Shown one piece after another: positions 32,615-41,130 of a stretch of 64,000 nt of DNA. A program made the position numbers and the translations under genes. The notes under the pieces are model-generated. The model was not told where the DNA came from. It did not search any database and worked only from the letters and a program-made list of their open reading frames with translations. Numbering within the stretch: position 1 is the first letter of the stretch; each line of letters opens with the position of its first letter. Origin of the DNA: Streptosporangiaceae bacterium (GTDB lineage Bacteria; Actinomycetota; Actinomycetes; Streptosporangiales; Streptosporangiaceae); contig JAOPYK010000004.1 in the NCBI GenBank assembly GCA_025964695.1, forward strand, positions 98,987-162,986, given 5' to 3'.

Positions 32615-33541
32615 ATGATGCTCGAATCCAATAACTGGGGTCGATGGGGGGCCGCCGATGAGCGTGGAGCCCTCAACCTGCTCACCCCGGAGGCGGTGGT
32701 CGCCGCGGCGTCGTGTGTACGCGAAGGCCGTGCGCTGAGCCTGTCGCTGCCCATCCGTGGCGCGACGTCCTCACCGGCCCCCACGACCGTGCCACACCTG
32801 CGCGGGCGCCCGCTGCCGCAGCATTTCATGTCGGTGGACGGCGGTGACTACGCCGCCGGCGCCCGGGCCATCGGCGCGGGCCTCAAGATGGCCGACGACG
32901 CGCTCATCGTGACCCCGCACGGCACCACCACCCACATGGACGCGCTGAGTCACATGTGGTCGGGGGAGGAGCTCTACAACGGGCATCCGGCCAACCGGGT
33001 ACGGTCCTACGGCGCCACCCGGTGCGGCATCGACAAGGCCGGGCCGGTGGTGGCACGCGGAGTGCTCTTCGACGTCGCGGCGCTGCGGGGCGTCCCGCAC
33101 CTCGCGGTCGGCGACCGGATCTCCGGAGCGGACCTGGAGGCCTGCCTGGCGGGAGGCGAGGTCGAGCTGCGGCCCGGAGACGTGGCGGTCGTACGGACCG
33201 GGTGGCCGCTGACCTGGTCCGCCGGCGGCCCGGAGGCGTACTGGGCGGGACAACCGGGCCTGTCCGCGGATGGCGGCCGCTGGCTGGCCGAGCGCGACGT
33301 GTGCATGGTCGCCTCCGACAACGGCGCCATCGGCGGGCTCAACGAACATCAGCTGGCCGACGAGGGGCTGGCGGACGATTTGCACATGATCTTCCTGTGG
33401 CGGCACGGAATCCATCTTGCGGAGATGCTCTGGCTGGAGGAACTCGCTGAGGCGGGCCGTACCGACTTCCTGTTCATCGCAGCCCCCCTTGTCATCGAGG
33501 GCGGCACCGGCAGCCCCATCAACCCGATCGCCGTCCTGTAG
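32615..33541 (+). CDS. Cyclase-family (kynurenine-formamidase-like) metal hydrolase
   Basis: The 308-residue member of the PF04199 'cyclase' family includes the metal motif HGTTTHMDALSHMW (the family's HxGTHxDxxxH signature) and RTGWPLTWSAGGPEAYWAGQPGLS with VASDNGAIGG. Characterised relatives are Mn/Zn-dependent kynurenine formamidase, isatin hydrolase and other amide or lactam openers. The start is ATG 32615 (ATGATG), about 10 nt after GGAAGG. The longer ORF from 32435 overlaps the divergent esterase start. It is another candidate ring- or amide-opening enzyme in this catabolic stretch. Confidence 0.87.
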   Translation: MMLESNNWGRWGAADERGALNLLTPEAVVAAASCVREGRALSLSLPIRGATSSPAPTTVPHLRGRPLPQHFMSVDGGDYAAGARAIGAGLKMADDALIVTPHGTTTHMDALSHMWSGEELYNGHPANRVRSYGATRCGIDKAGPVVARGVLFDVAALRGVPHLAVGDRISGADLEACLAGGEVELRPGDVAVVRTGWPLTWSAGGPEAYWAGQPGLSADGGRWLAERDVCMVASDNGAIGGLNEHQLADEGLADDLHMIFLWRHGIHLAEMLWLEELAEAGRTDFLFIAAPLVIEGGTGSPINPIAVL

Positions 33542-33590
33542 AACCGAGGCACCTCGGCCCCGCGGGCTCGGTTCCCTCGGCTCGGCGGCC

Positions 33591-33636
33591 GCGGGGACGT
33601 CCTGTCCGCAGGTTGTGCCGGACAGGGCGTCCCCGC
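33591..33636. terminator. 18-bp stem hairpin between convergent cyclase and AMP-ligase genes
   Basis: GCGGGGACGTCCTGTCCG (33591-33608) pairs with 33619-33636 with a single T-G wobble, around a 10-nt loop. A smaller inverted repeat GAACCGAG/CTCGGTTC (33541-33548, 33567-33574) precedes it directly after the cyclase stop. Confidence 0.8.
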
Positions 33637-33656
33637 CGTCTGCCGCGAGCGGGGGG

Positions 33657-35174
33657 TCAGGCGCCGGGGTAGGCACCGCCGCCGTACGACTCGTCGAGGG
33701 CGTCGTAGTCCGGCGTGTAGCCCTTCTTCGGGATGGCCTCGGCGAACTCGACGTACTTCGGCTTCTTGTACGAGGCGATCTCGCCGCGGACGTGCTCGAC
33801 GATGTCAGCCTCGACGGCCTCCGCCCCCTCCTTCAGGACCACGACCGCCTTGACCGTCTGGCCGAACCGCTCGTCAGGCACCCCGATCACCGCGGCGTCC
33901 GCCACCGACGGATGGGTCTTCAGTGCCCGCTCCACCTCGGCCGGGTAGATGTTCTCGTTCGCAGACTTGATCATGCGCAGCTTGGGGCCGATGAAGGTGA
34001 TCGTGCCGTCGGGCTCGCGGCGGCCCAGGTCACCGGTGTGGTGCCAGCCGCCCGCCGTCTTGGCGGCGTTGAGTTCGGGGCGGTTGAAGTAGCCGCTGAA
34101 GACACTGTGGCCCCGTGCGCAGATCTCCCCGACCTCGCCGGGCGCGACCTCGTCACCCGAGGGGTTCAGGATCCGTACGTGCACCAGCGGTGACGGACGG
34201 CCGGCGTAACCGGCCCCGCCGATCCCCAGCCCCAGGAAGGTGAGCATGCCGCCGACCTCCGTCTGGCCATAGCCGCCCATCTTCGACACGCACCACGGGC
34301 TGTCGTCCACCGTGATCATCGCGTCCCACTCGGGACTGTGCGAGACGAAATGCAGGGAGGACAGGTCGTAGGTGCCGTCGGAGTTGGCGGCCACCAGCCC
34401 GTCGATCATCGGGCCGAACAGGAACGCCTGGGTGCACTTCTCAGCCTCGATGAGCCGGCAGACCTCCTTGGGCTCGTACGCCGGGGTGAAGACGTTCTTG
34501 CCGCCGATCTGGAAGGTGGCCAGGCAGAACATCATGGTCCCGACATGGAACAGCGGCCCGCAGTCCAGGAACGTGAAGCCGTTCTCCATCTGCCGCATGT
34601 GCAGCAGCGAGACGCTGTGCGCGATCAGCGCGGCATGCGAGAGCAGCGCCGCGTTGGGTCGTCCGTCGAACGCCGCGGTGTACATCGCCAGCACCGGCGC
34701 ATCGCCGCTGACCTGGCCGCTGATCTCGCTCGTGGGCTGGTCCGGGGAGCCGCCGAGGTAGGTCTCGTACTCGTCGGGGGCCTTCACCCAGCGGGCGTCG
34801 AGGGTGACCTGCCCGCGCGCCTTCTCCGTGGCCTCGGAGTCCTCCCAGACGACCACCTTCGGAGTGAGGTCGGTCAGGATGTAGGCCAGCTCGTCGGCGC
34901 TCTGCCGCCAGTTGGCCGGGCAGAAGATGGCACCCAGCCTCGCGCTGGCCAGCAGCAGTTCCAGCACGCGGAAGGAGTTCTGGCCGAGCCAGAGCACCCG
35001 CTCGCCCTCGCGCACTCCATCGGCGGCCAGCGCTGCCGCCAGACGGTTCACCCGCTCGTCGAGCTCCGGATAGGTCAGCCGTACGTCCCCGTCGACGGCG
35101 GCGGTATCGAGCGGCTGGCCTCGCCGATGCTCGCTGAGGACATCCCCGAGGGTGAGCGTGTGAACAGGGCCCAT
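33657..35174 (-). CDS. AMP-binding (FadD-like) protein with degenerate adenylation motifs
   Basis: The 505-residue ANL-fold protein begins GDVRLTYPELDERVNRLAAALAADGV and has a good A5/A7/A8 region (MGGYGQTEVGGM, GGWHHTGDLGRREPDGTI, KSANENIYPAEVERAL). The nucleotide loop that should read Y-T-S-G-T-T-G-x-P-K is MYTAAFDGRPNAALLSH here, with no Lys and no S-G-T. The C-terminal catalytic Lys region is IPKKGYTPDYDALDESYG, which lacks the usual G-K-x-x-R. It may have a changed mechanism, act on a pre-activated acyl group, or be a binding protein. It is a single gene ahead of tandem repeats and the LLM gene and could share the LLM promoter. Confidence 0.85.
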   Translation of the reverse strand: MGPVHTLTLGDVLSEHRRGQPLDTAAVDGDVRLTYPELDERVNRLAAALAADGVREGERVLWLGQNSFRVLELLLASARLGAIFCPANWRQSADELAYILTDLTPKVVVWEDSEATEKARGQVTLDARWVKAPDEYETYLGGSPDQPTSEISGQVSGDAPVLAMYTAAFDGRPNAALLSHAALIAHSVSLLHMRQMENGFTFLDCGPLFHVGTMMFCLATFQIGGKNVFTPAYEPKEVCRLIEAEKCTQAFLFGPMIDGLVAANSDGTYDLSSLHFVSHSPEWDAMITVDDSPWCVSKMGGYGQTEVGGMLTFLGLGIGGAGYAGRPSPLVHVRILNPSGDEVAPGEVGEICARGHSVFSGYFNRPELNAAKTAGGWHHTGDLGRREPDGTITFIGPKLRMIKSANENIYPAEVERALKTHPSVADAAVIGVPDERFGQTVKAVVVLKEGAEAVEADIVEHVRGEIASYKKPKYVEFAEAIPKKGYTPDYDALDESYGGGAYPGA

Positions 35175-35203
35175 ATGATCGCGCCTCTCTGCGTGGGCGG
35201 GGA

Positions 35204-35292
35204 GTGTGGACGGCTGGTGTGGACGGCTGGCCGGACTGGCGTGGACGGACTGGTGTGGACGGGCTGGTGTGGACGGGCTGGTGTGGACGGCC
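35204..35292. repeat. Tandem units of about 14 bp (gtgtggacgggctg)
   Basis: Six units, two of them perfect neighbours, lie between the LLM gene stop and the AMP-ligase start on the leftward transcript. Confidence 0.85.
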
Positions 35293-35306
35293 GGTACGGC
35301 CGGGAA

Positions 35307-36380
35307 CTACCGGAATGCCGGGATGACCTCGGCGGCGAAGAAGGTGAGGGTCTTGCGCATTTCCTCGATCGGGACCGGCCGGGTGGAGCCGAAGTCGCAC
35401 ATGAGGTTGCTGTAGCCCATGTCCTGGACCATCTTGATCTGGCCGATGACGCGCTCGGGATCGCCGATGATCTCCAGTTGCTCCCAGCGGAAATCGTTGT
35501 CGACGGTCCCGCCCTTCAGGTACTTGTCCTGCCAGAACTCGAAGCCCTTGGCGACCTCGCCGGTCTTCGAATCGATCGGGGCGCTCTGCTTGTTGAAGAT
35601 CCGGCTGCGGTCGAACATCGCCTCGAACCTGGCCTGGTCCGCGCGGGCCTGCTCGGTGGTGGCGGCGACGTAGACCGACCGGCTGGCCACCAGCTCGACC
35701 GCGTCGGAGTCGACCCCGTGGGTGGCCGCGGTCGTGTGCCAGGTCTCGGCAGCCTTCGCGATCTTGCGGAAGGTCGCCGCCGGGTCGGCCAGGATCGGCA
35801 GGCCACGGGCGGCGTAGAGCTCGACCGTCTCCGGGCTGACGGCGGCGATGTGCACCGGTGGGTGCGGCGCCTGGACCGGCTTGGGCATCAACGTCAGGGG
35901 GTGGCGGGTCTCGTAGAACTTGCCCTTGTACTCGAAGTTCTCCTGAGTCCAGAGGCCGAGGATCATGTCGAGGCACTCGTTGAAACGGTCGCGGGCCTCG
36001 GACAGGTCCAGCCCGAAGCTCTCGAACTCGATGCTCTGATAGCCGCGCCCGATGCCCATCTCCAAACGCCCGTCCGACAACAGGTCGACCATCGCGGCCT
36101 CTTCGGCCACATGGATCGGATTGTGCAACGGCAGCACGACGATTCCGGTGCCGAGCCGCAATTTCTCCGTACGCGCGGCGAGGTTCGACAGCAGGTTGAA
36201 GATATTGGGCACCACTCCGTAGTCCCGGAAATGGTGCTCGGCGACCCAGACCCCGTCGAAGCCGAGTTCCTCCAGCAGTTCCGCGACCTCGATCTGGTAG
36301 TCGTAAACCTCTTTGGCGGACTGCCCGGAATGCTGATGAAAGAGGTGGAAGGTGCTGAACTTCATAGGACGGTCAGCCAT
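35307..36380 (-). CDS. LLM-class flavin-dependent oxidoreductase (bacterial luciferase-like)
   Basis: The 357-residue luciferase-like monooxygenase has MKFSTFHLFHQHSG, LGFDGVWVAEHHFRDYGVVPN, RLGTGIVVLPLHNPIHVAEEAAMVDLLSDGRLEMGIGRGY. This is the full-length FMN-type pattern, distinct from the short F420-like enzyme at 8952. The start is ATG 36380, 8 nt after AGAAGGAG, and not the track start at 36440. It may carry out a Baeyer-Villiger-like or hydroxylating step; Rv3520c in the mycobacterial cholesterol region is a family parallel, not an assignment. A perfect 18-bp type B operator lies 67-84 bp upstream. Confidence 0.88.
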   Translation of the reverse strand: MADRPMKFSTFHLFHQHSGQSAKEVYDYQIEVAELLEELGFDGVWVAEHHFRDYGVVPNIFNLLSNLAARTEKLRLGTGIVVLPLHNPIHVAEEAAMVDLLSDGRLEMGIGRGYQSIEFESFGLDLSEARDRFNECLDMILGLWTQENFEYKGKFYETRHPLTLMPKPVQAPHPPVHIAAVSPETVELYAARGLPILADPAATFRKIAKAAETWHTTAATHGVDSDAVELVASRSVYVAATTEQARADQARFEAMFDRSRIFNKQSAPIDSKTGEVAKGFEFWQDKYLKGGTVDNDFRWEQLEIIGDPERVIGQIKMVQDMGYSNLMCDFGSTRPVPIEEMRKTLTFFAAEVIPAFR

Positions 36381-36446
36381 GACTGGGGCTCCTTCTCGCC
36401 TCGGTGTCGCTAGTTCCGGCGCGCGGCGGGCTGCACCCACTCTTGT

Positions 36447-36464
36447 ACCAAGCGCTCGCTTGGT
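36447..36464. promoter_or_regulatory. TetR-type operator, type B, perfect palindrome
   Basis: ACCAAGCGCTCGCTTGGT has 8-bp perfect arms around CT. Its reverse strand contains CCAAGCGAGCGCTTGG, one base from the 2549/29341 sites. This is the most symmetric copy and probably closest to the ideal operator. Confidence 0.75.
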
Positions 36465-36518
36465 AGCGTAGCAGCTTCGTATCAGCGGAGGAAGGAGCCG
36501 CGAGAGGGGGCGGGGGAG

Positions 36519-38165
36519 TTACCGGCGCTCGGAGGAGAGTTCGGGGAGCGGCTCGGGCTCGACGGCCGGGGCGGTGGGACGCGAGCGGCCGAACTCCAGC
36601 GTGAGCAGGGCGGCTGCGACCCAGCCGATGTCCGCCCAGGAGCGGAAGACCACGCTGCGCGGCCGGTAGGACGGCCGGAACTTACGGTCGAACAGATACA
36701 GCGACTCGACCGCGATGAGCGGGTCCAGCAGATGCAGGGCGCGGTAGCCGACCTGCTCCAGCGGGCTCCGGTCCGACGCGTCGAGCAGTTCCCGGAACGC
36801 CGCGAAGTTCAGCGACAGCTCCGGGATCTCATGCTCGCGGGCGTAGTCGACCATTTCCACGATGAGGCGCTCGTTGACCCCGTTGGGCGCCCCCGGAGTC
36901 CGCCGCATCGCGTCCAGGGACAGGCCGCTCCCGGCCGCCGCGTACCGTTGGAAGACGATCGGCCGGCCCTCCTCGTCGAAGGCCACGGCGATCATGCAAC
37001 CGGGGTGCTCCCCGCTGAGCATCGAGTCGAGGTTCATGGAGAATCCGCGCTCGGCGGCTCCGCCGAGGGCGGTGGAGGCGATCCCGAGCAGGGCGACCCG
37101 GAGCCCCGGTGACAGCGCGTTCTCGGCCACCACCCTGGTCGTCACCCCCGCACGGCGGGTGCGCTGCACGGCCTGTCGGACGTTGCGCATCTGCCGTCCG
37201 GACAGGCTGAAGGCGGCCGGGCGGACGATGACCTCGTCACCGAAGCCGATCGAGCGCAGTCCGGGCCAGGACGCGAGCTGGTCGGCACTGGCCCCCAGCA
37301 CCGCGGGCCGCCATCCCATCCGCCCGCACAGCGTCAGGAACTCCTCGATGGCGGACTCGTACGAGCGGGGATCCCCGACCGGGTCACCGCCCGCCGCGGC
37401 GACCCCGAAGAGCACCCGGTAGCCGATCGCGGCCCGCCGGTCCGGGCTGAAGACGTAGGACTTGTCGTGGCGCAGCGCGAAGGGCGCCAGCGTGTCGGAC
37501 TCCGGGTGGCAGACCAGCGCGGAGACCTGACGGCGTTCGAACTCGTCACCCGGCGGTGGCGGGGGAGCGGGCGCCATCAGGATCTCGAGGATGGCCAGCA
37601 GGCCGATGCCGCCCAGTAGGGCCAGCGCCTCGGGCAGCCAGGGCGGACCGCCGAGATCGAGCCCGCCGCCGTCCAGCCCGCCACCGCCCAGCCCGGTGAA
37701 CACGTCATGACCGACGGACCGGACCGAGGCATGCCCGATCAGCACGCAGCCCAGCAGCGAGACGAACACGATGGCCCCACCGGTCCGTACGGCCGTTCGC
37801 ACCCGGGCGGGGTGGGGCGTGACCAGCAGCCCCCCTCGGTAGTGCCACAGCGCCCCGGCCGCGGCGCCCAGCAGCGGCAGCCGCCAGAGCGGATCCGCCC
37901 CGGACGCCGCCGCGAGCACGCCCAGGGTGATGACGGTCAACAGGCCGTACCAGGCGATCCGGCGGCGCAGCAGCAGGCCGCGGGCCCCGATGAGCAGGGC
38001 GATGCTCAGCACCAGCGCGTGCTGGGGCACCAGCGGGCGGCCCGTGATGGCGAGGGCCAGCCGGTCCAGCCAGGAAGGGCTGCCGCTCAGCGCGGGCAGC
38101 GCGACCAGGCCCGCGACGAGCGTGGTCGACAGCGCGAGCGGCCAGGTGGACCTCGAATCCGGCAC
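36519..38165 (-). CDS. MprF-like membrane protein with DUF2156 (aminoacyl-transferase-like) domain
   Basis: The 548-residue protein starts at GTG 38165, 7 nt after AGGAGGAGG. An N-terminal half with about six hydrophobic helices (WPLALSTTLVAGLVALPAL and RIAWYGLLTVITLGVLAAA among them) precedes a cytosolic GNAT-like DUF2156 domain. That domain begins DTLAPFALRHDKSYVFSPDRRAAIGYRV and ends near ESLYLFDRKFRPSYRPRSVVF. Phosphatidylglycerol lysyltransferases (MprF, LysX N-terminus) share this layout and add lysine to lipids. The protein would thus alter membrane charge. Specificity is not visible. It is a separate leftward gene with its own promoter region toward 38365. Confidence 0.85.
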   Translation of the reverse strand: MPDSRSTWPLALSTTLVAGLVALPALSGSPSWLDRLALAITGRPLVPQHALVLSIALLIGARGLLLRRRIAWYGLLTVITLGVLAAASGADPLWRLPLLGAAAGALWHYRGGLLVTPHPARVRTAVRTGGAIVFVSLLGCVLIGHASVRSVGHDVFTGLGGGGLDGGGLDLGGPPWLPEALALLGGIGLLAILEILMAPAPPPPPGDEFERRQVSALVCHPESDTLAPFALRHDKSYVFSPDRRAAIGYRVLFGVAAAGGDPVGDPRSYESAIEEFLTLCGRMGWRPAVLGASADQLASWPGLRSIGFGDEVIVRPAAFSLSGRQMRNVRQAVQRTRRAGVTTRVVAENALSPGLRVALLGIASTALGGAAERGFSMNLDSMLSGEHPGCMIAVAFDEEGRPIVFQRYAAAGSGLSLDAMRRTPGAPNGVNERLIVEMVDYAREHEIPELSLNFAAFRELLDASDRSPLEQVGYRALHLLDPLIAVESLYLFDRKFRPSYRPRSVVFRSWADIGWVAAALLTLEFGRSRPTAPAVEPEPLPELSSERR

Positions 38166-38365
38166 CGCGTCACCTCCTCCTGGCGCAACCGAGATCACCC
38201 TTGAAGGATTCCCGTCTCGAACGCCCGACCTCAGCCTCTATTCGGCCGATTATGGACGTATGCGGATGGTTTCCGGATGGTCGCCAACGGTGACATGATT
38301 GTGCCCGACCAGATCGGCGAAGGCGCGGCGGTCCCTCCAGAAGGCCGGGTCTACGCTCTTTCGTA

Positions 38366-38818
38366 ATGAAGAGGCTGCTGATCGTCCACCACACGGTGTC
38401 GCCGGCCCTGCAGGAGATGTACGAAGCCGTACGGGCCGGTGCGACGACCGATGAGATCGAGGGCGTCGAGGTCATCGCCCGGCCCGCGCTGACCGCCGCG
38501 GCCGTGGACGTGCTTGAGGCCGACGGCGTCGTGCTCGGCACCCCGGTCAACATCGGTTACATCAGCGGTGCCCTCAAGCACTTCTTCGATCAGATCTACT
38601 ACCCGTGCCTGGAGGCCACGGTCGGCCGCCCGTACGCCGCGTACCTCCACTCCGGCAGCGACGCGACCGGAGCCGTACGCGCGATCGACGCGATCACGAC
38701 GGGCCTGCGATGGCGGCGGATCCGGCCACCGCTGGTCGTGACCGGCCCTCCGGGCCGGGCCGAGCTGGAGCAGTGCTGGGAACTGGGCGCGATCGCCGCC
38801 GCCGAACTCGCCGCCTGA
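38366..38818 (+). CDS. Flavodoxin/NAD(P)H-dependent FMN reductase-like protein
   Basis: The 150-residue flavodoxin-like fold protein begins KRLLIVHHTVSPALQEMYEAV, with a phosphate-binding loop less canonical than SxTG. The FMN-contact region is ADGVVLGTPVNIGYISGALKHFFDQIYY, as in the WrbA/FMN_red group. It may bind FMN and carry electrons, and could serve the LLM flavoenzymes, which need reduced flavin. That link is speculative. No Shine-Dalgarno of note is visible. Its neighbours are the divergent MprF-like gene and a downstream repeat array. Confidence 0.8.
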   Translation: MKRLLIVHHTVSPALQEMYEAVRAGATTDEIEGVEVIARPALTAAAVDVLEADGVVLGTPVNIGYISGALKHFFDQIYYPCLEATVGRPYAAYLHSGSDATGAVRAIDAITTGLRWRRIRPPLVVTGPPGRAELEQCWELGAIAAAELAA

Positions 38819-38850
38819 TGCGTTCCCGTCGCGGGTGCCTGTGTCGGGTG

Positions 38851-38893
38851 TGACCTGTGTTGGGGGTGACCTGTGTTGGGGGTGACCTGTGGT
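38851..38893. repeat. 16-bp tandem repeat (tgacctgtgttggggg), about 2.7 units
   Basis: Two perfect units and a partial third lie between the flavodoxin-like and Dabb genes. Confidence 0.9.
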
Positions 38894-38958
38894 GAATGAT
38901 CTGTACCGAATTGGCTAGCCTCAGGAAGATCGAGCCCGATCGTGAAGAGGAGAAGGTC

Positions 38959-39258
38959 ATGAGCGGTTTCCGGCATGTGGCGCTGTTCGTCTGGACCAGC
39001 GAGGCGACCGAGGAGCAGAAGACGGCGGTGGCCGAGCGGCTGCGTGAACTTCCGGGGGTCATCCCGGAGCTTGAGAGGTACCAGATCGGTCCCGATGCCG
39101 GGATCAACGAGGGCAACTACGACTTCGCGGTCGTCGCCGACTTCGCCGATCGCGAGTCGTACCTGGTCTATCGCGACCACCCCTACCACCGCGAGATCAT
39201 CGCCGAAACGATCAGGCCGATCATGGCCGACCGGGCCGCGGTCCAGTACGACCTCTGA
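38959..39258 (+). CDS. Dabb-family (stress-responsive alpha/beta-barrel) protein
   Basis: The 99-residue protein matches the dimeric alpha-beta barrel (Dabb) pattern. It opens GFRHVALFVWTSEATEEQKTAVAERLREL, continues with DFAVVADFADRESYLVYRDHPYH and closes with a final strand RAAVQYDL. ATG 38959, behind AGAGGAGAAGG, is preferred over the track start at 38896. Dabb proteins serve as small enzymes (olivetolic-acid-cyclase type, EthD-like) or stress proteins. No function is assigned. Confidence 0.83.
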   Translation: MSGFRHVALFVWTSEATEEQKTAVAERLRELPGVIPELERYQIGPDAGINEGNYDFAVVADFADRESYLVYRDHPYHREIIAETIRPIMADRAAVQYDL

Positions 39259-39379
39259 CGCGCGGATCATGGCCTGCGGTGGCGAAATCGGTGCGGGAGG
39301 ATGTCGAGACCGCGCCGCCCGTTCCGACGTCTCAGGTGAGAGGCGCCTCCACCGGGTGCCGGACCGTGCGAGGCGATGC

Positions 39380-39742
39380 ATGAAGTACCTGCTCATGATC
39401 TACAGCGACCCGGCGGCGGCGGACGCCTGCTCCGAGTCGGATCTCGAGGCGCTGACGCGTGACCATGCCGCGTTCGATCGCAGACTCGCCGAGTCCGGCG
39501 AACTGGTGGGCTCGGAAGGGCTGGCCCATCCCACGAATGCCAAGACCGTGCGCGTGCTGGACGGCGTGCCGACCGTCACCGATGGCCCGTTCGCGGCGGC
39601 CCAGGAGCATTTGGCCGGCTACTACGTGATCGACTGCGAGAACCTGGAGCGGGCGATCGAGCTCGCCTCGGGTTTGCCGGGGGCCGGTTTCAGCGCCGTC
39701 GAACTGCGGCCGGTCATGGCCCACGCCGGCCTGGAGATGTGA
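39380..39742 (+). CDS. DGPF/YCII-related protein
   Basis: The 120-residue protein has the YCII-related DGPF signature: MKYLLMIYSDP at the start, VTDGPFAAAQEHLAGYYVIDCENLERAIELA, and ELRPVM near the end. Such proteins are encoded next to ECF42 sigma factors across actinobacteria. The same arrangement is seen here with a GTGA overlap to the sigma gene. Its biochemical role is unsettled; it may be part of, or regulated by, the sigma-factor response. Confidence 0.88.
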   Translation: MKYLLMIYSDPAAADACSESDLEALTRDHAAFDRRLAESGELVGSEGLAHPTNAKTVRVLDGVPTVTDGPFAAAQEHLAGYYVIDCENLERAIELASGLPGAGFSAVELRPVMAHAGLEM

Positions 39743-40989
39743 GCGTGGACACCGGAGCCGAGGATCTGCTGCGCGGTCTGGCGCCGCAGGTGCTCGGCGC
39801 GCTCATCCGCCGCTACGGGCACTTCGACGCGTGCGAGGACGCGGTCCAGGAGGCGCTGATGGCCGCCGCCGTCCAGTGGCCCGACCAGGGCGTGCCGGAG
39901 AGCCCGCGGGGCTGGCTGATCACCGTCGCGTCCCGCCGGCTGACCGATCAATGGCGCAGCGACGAGGCTCGCCGGCGCCGGGAGGCCAGTGCTGCGGCCA
40001 TGGCGCCGTCCGATGAGTCGTTCGCTCCGGGCCCCGGCGACGAGCATCCGCCGGATCAGGACGACACGCTGACGCTGCTGTTCCTGTGCTGCCATCCCGC
40101 AATGTCACCGGCCTCGCAGGTGGCGCTCACCCTGCGCGCCGTCGGTGGTCTGACCACCGCCCAGATCGCCCGCGCCTTCCTCGTCCCCGAGACGACCATG
40201 GCCCAGCGCATCAGCCGGGCCAAGCAGCGCATCAAGGCCACCGGCATTCCGTTCCGCATGCCCCCGGTTCAGGAACGGGCGGACCGGCTGGGCGTGGTCC
40301 TGCACGTCCTCTACCTGATCTTCAACGAGGGTTACACCACCACCTCCGGACCTCACCTGCAGAGCAACGAGCTGACCGGCGAGGCGATCCGGCTCACCCG
40401 CGCGATCCACCGGCTGCTGCCCGACGACGGGGAGATCGCCGGGCTGCTCGCGCTCATGGTGCTCACCGAGGCACGAGCCGCCGCCCGCTCCCGCCCGGAC
40501 GGCACTCTGGTCCCGCTCGCCGAGCAGGACCGGGGCCGCTGGAATCAGGCGTCCATCAAGGAGGGCGTGGCGCTCATCACCCACACCCTGGCCAGGGCGC
40601 CGATCGGCCCGTACCAGCTCCAGGCCGCGATCGCCGCGGTCCACGCCGAAGCGGCCCACCCGGACGACACCGACTGGGCGGAGATCCTCGCCCTGTACGG
40701 GCTCCTCGAACGCATCGCGCCCAACCCCATGGTCACGCTCAACCGGGCCGTCGCCGTCGCGATGGTGCGTGGCCCGCGGGCCGGGCTCGACGTCCTGGAG
40801 ACCCTGGACTCCGAAGGCCGGGTGGCGGAGCACCACCGCCTCGACGCGGTCCGCGCGCACCTGCTGGAGATGGCCGGCGACCACGAGGCCGCCCGGGCCT
40901 GCTACCGGACGGCGGCGCGGCGCACGACCAGCCTCCCCGAGCAGCGCTACCTGGAGGCCCGCGCGGCCAGGCTCCTGCCCGGCGGCTGA
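39739..40989 (+). CDS. ECF sigma factor, ECF42 group, with C-terminal extension
   Basis: The 416-residue protein is far longer than plain ECF sigma factors (about 190). Sigma-2 is FDACEDAVQEALMAAAVQWP...RGWLITVASRRLTDQWRSDEARRRRE and sigma-4 is PASQVALTLRAVGGLTTAQIARAFLVPETTMAQRISRAKQRIK. The remaining 200 residues form the TPR-like extension typical of ECF42 (DWAEILALYGLLERIAPNPMVTLNRAVAVAM). There is no anti-sigma gene nearby, as expected, since the extension itself is thought to control activity. It is translationally coupled to the DGPF gene. Confidence 0.92.
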   Translation: MSVDTGAEDLLRGLAPQVLGALIRRYGHFDACEDAVQEALMAAAVQWPDQGVPESPRGWLITVASRRLTDQWRSDEARRRREASAAAMAPSDESFAPGPGDEHPPDQDDTLTLLFLCCHPAMSPASQVALTLRAVGGLTTAQIARAFLVPETTMAQRISRAKQRIKATGIPFRMPPVQERADRLGVVLHVLYLIFNEGYTTTSGPHLQSNELTGEAIRLTRAIHRLLPDDGEIAGLLALMVLTEARAAARSRPDGTLVPLAEQDRGRWNQASIKEGVALITHTLARAPIGPYQLQAAIAAVHAEAAHPDDTDWAEILALYGLLERIAPNPMVTLNRAVAVAMVRGPRAGLDVLETLDSEGRVAEHHRLDAVRAHLLEMAGDHEAARACYRTAARRTTSLPEQRYLEARAARLLPGG

Positions 40990-41130
40990 TCCTCCTACCG
41001 GCGGGCACCCGGCCGAGCTCCGGGAACGCCAGGTAGGCCCGGTCTCGTGCCGGATGTCAGAATTTGATCAGGTGCGTAACACGCCGGTCCAGATGCGCCG
41101 GAGGCCAGATGCGCCGGAAAGGAGGCCGAG

